Assembly: GCF_028737195.1 (NCBI RefSeq)
Contig: NZ_JAQZAJ010000001.1
Location: forward strand, 806,001 to 870,000
Direction of reading: 5' to 3'
Source: Pseudovibrio exalbescens
GTDB taxonomy: Bacteria > Pseudomonadota > Alphaproteobacteria > Rhizobiales > Stappiaceae
Length of the DNA stretch: 64,000 bases
Shown: in pieces, positions 63,602 to 64,000 of the stretch
Layout: every line of letters begins with the position of its first letter
Position numbering within the stretch: position 1 is the stretch's first letter
Position numbers and translations under genes: made by a program
Notes under the pieces: generated by a model
The model's database searches: none
Told to the model about the DNA's origin: nothing
What the model saw: the letters and a program-made list of their open reading frames with translations, nothing else

Positions 63602-64000
63602 ATGAGTGGAATGAACAGTACAGAAATCCTTAGCAAACTGGTTGGCTTTGATACCGCGAGCGCCAACTCAAACCTGCCACTCATTGACTGGGTTGAAGAC
63701 TACCTCAAGGAATTTGGGCTGGAGCCTTACCGGGTCTATGACCACACTGGTGAAAAGGCGAACCTGTTTGTGACCATCGGCCCTGACGACGCGGCTGGCT
63801 ACATTCTCTCCGGACATACGGATGTGGTTCCTGTTACCGGGCAAGACTGGTCGCAGGACCCGTTCACCTTGACCGAGAAAGACGGCAAGCTTTATGGCCG
63901 TGGCTCCTGCGACATGAAAGGCTTTCTGGCCTGCTGTCTTGCCAAGGTGCCAAAGATGGTGGAAGCGCGTTTGAAAAAGCCGCTGCACCTGGCGTTTTCC
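63602..64000 (+). CDS. ArgE-like acetylornithine deacetylase (M20), partial
   Basis: The right edge cuts the gene after 133 codons. Visible are STEILSKLVGFDTASANSNL, the metal motif LSGHTDVVPVTGQDW and YGRGSCDMKGFLACC, all typical of ArgE-type M20 deacylases, which remove the acetyl group of N-acetylornithine. An ArgE paralogue acting on another N-acyl compound is equally possible in this context. The start may be ATG 63602 or 63611. It is the second M20 gene around the peptide importer. Confidence 0.85.
   Translation, partial: MSGMNSTEILSKLVGFDTASANSNLPLIDWVEDYLKEFGLEPYRVYDHTGEKANLFVTIGPDDAAGYILSGHTDVVPVTGQDWSQDPFTLTEKDGKLYGRGSCDMKGFLACCLAKVPKMVEARLKKPLHLAFS

Noticed and set aside
1-64000. 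CRISPR arrays, insertion sequences, prophage or defence genes
   Set aside because: No regularly spaced repeats, transposase, integrase or nuclease-type genes are present; gene content is metabolic and envelope related.

Overview
The window reads as a chromosomal segment of an alphaproteobacterium, most likely Hyphomicrobiales (Rhizobiales) close to the Stappiaceae (Pseudovibrio/Labrenzia/Roseibium-like). That placement is an inference from gene content and protein style: betIBA next to choXWV, TamA/TamB, late cobalamin genes cobT/cobS, DUF1289 with a TIGR02281-type aspartic protease, an Flp pilin, and many TTG starts. Coding density is high and there is no phage, transposon, CRISPR array, rRNA or recognisable tRNA.

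Layout. 1-2.4 kb: minus-strand capsule/exopolysaccharide export genes, the first cut by the window edge. 3-9.3 kb: tamA-tamB, envelope assembly. 9.4-11.1 kb: two tandem GNAT paralogues and a SAM methyltransferase. 11.3-13.3 kb: yceI - cytochrome b561 - yceI behind a perfect palindrome that covers a TATAAT box. 13.4-22.5 kb: class I fumarase, L,D-transpeptidase, DUF971 protein, moaA, Flp pilin, EamA transporter, mrp, a BLUF photoreceptor and mobA. 22.9-25.3 kb: a polar amino acid ABC importer without its ATPase. 25.5-28.5 kb: a beta-hydroxyacid dehydrogenase, an Lrp regulator, a candidate small RNA, a UDG-family protein and a GST. 28.7-36.4 kb: membrane histidine kinase, cobT/cobS, a lipoprotein alpha/beta hydrolase, DUF1289, an aspartic protease, TauE and dusA. 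36.7-43.7 kb: choline uptake (choXWV) and choline to glycine betaine oxidation (betI-betA-betB), divergent around a BetI-type operator. 43.8-45.6 kb: Lrp regulator plus a lysine 6-dehydrogenase-like enzyme. 46.2-50.8 kb: an SDR-fold protein lacking catalytic residues, IclR, mmsA and LysR. 51-55.8 kb: pirin, an unknown membrane protein, phosphomannomutase and mannose-1-phosphate guanylyltransferase (GDP-mannose supply). 56-64 kb: an M20 peptidase, a complete dipeptide-type ABC importer, a ROK kinase lacking its zinc ligands and a second M20 enzyme cut by the right edge.

How it fits together. The choline block is the clearest pathway: uptake, two oxidation steps and repressor in one place. The 56-64 kb block looks like a single scavenging unit in which an imported N-acylated or peptide-linked compound is cleaved by M20 hydrolases and a sugar part may be phosphorylated; that is inference. 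All three solute-binding-protein genes are separated from their permease genes by a strong stem-loop. The features most worth a second look are the SDR pseudoenzyme, the zinc-less ROK kinase in its peptide-import cluster, the yceI operator, the candidate RNA near 27.1 kb and the 13-bp inverted repeat before the second Lrp gene. I found no system that I can call wholly new from sequence alone.
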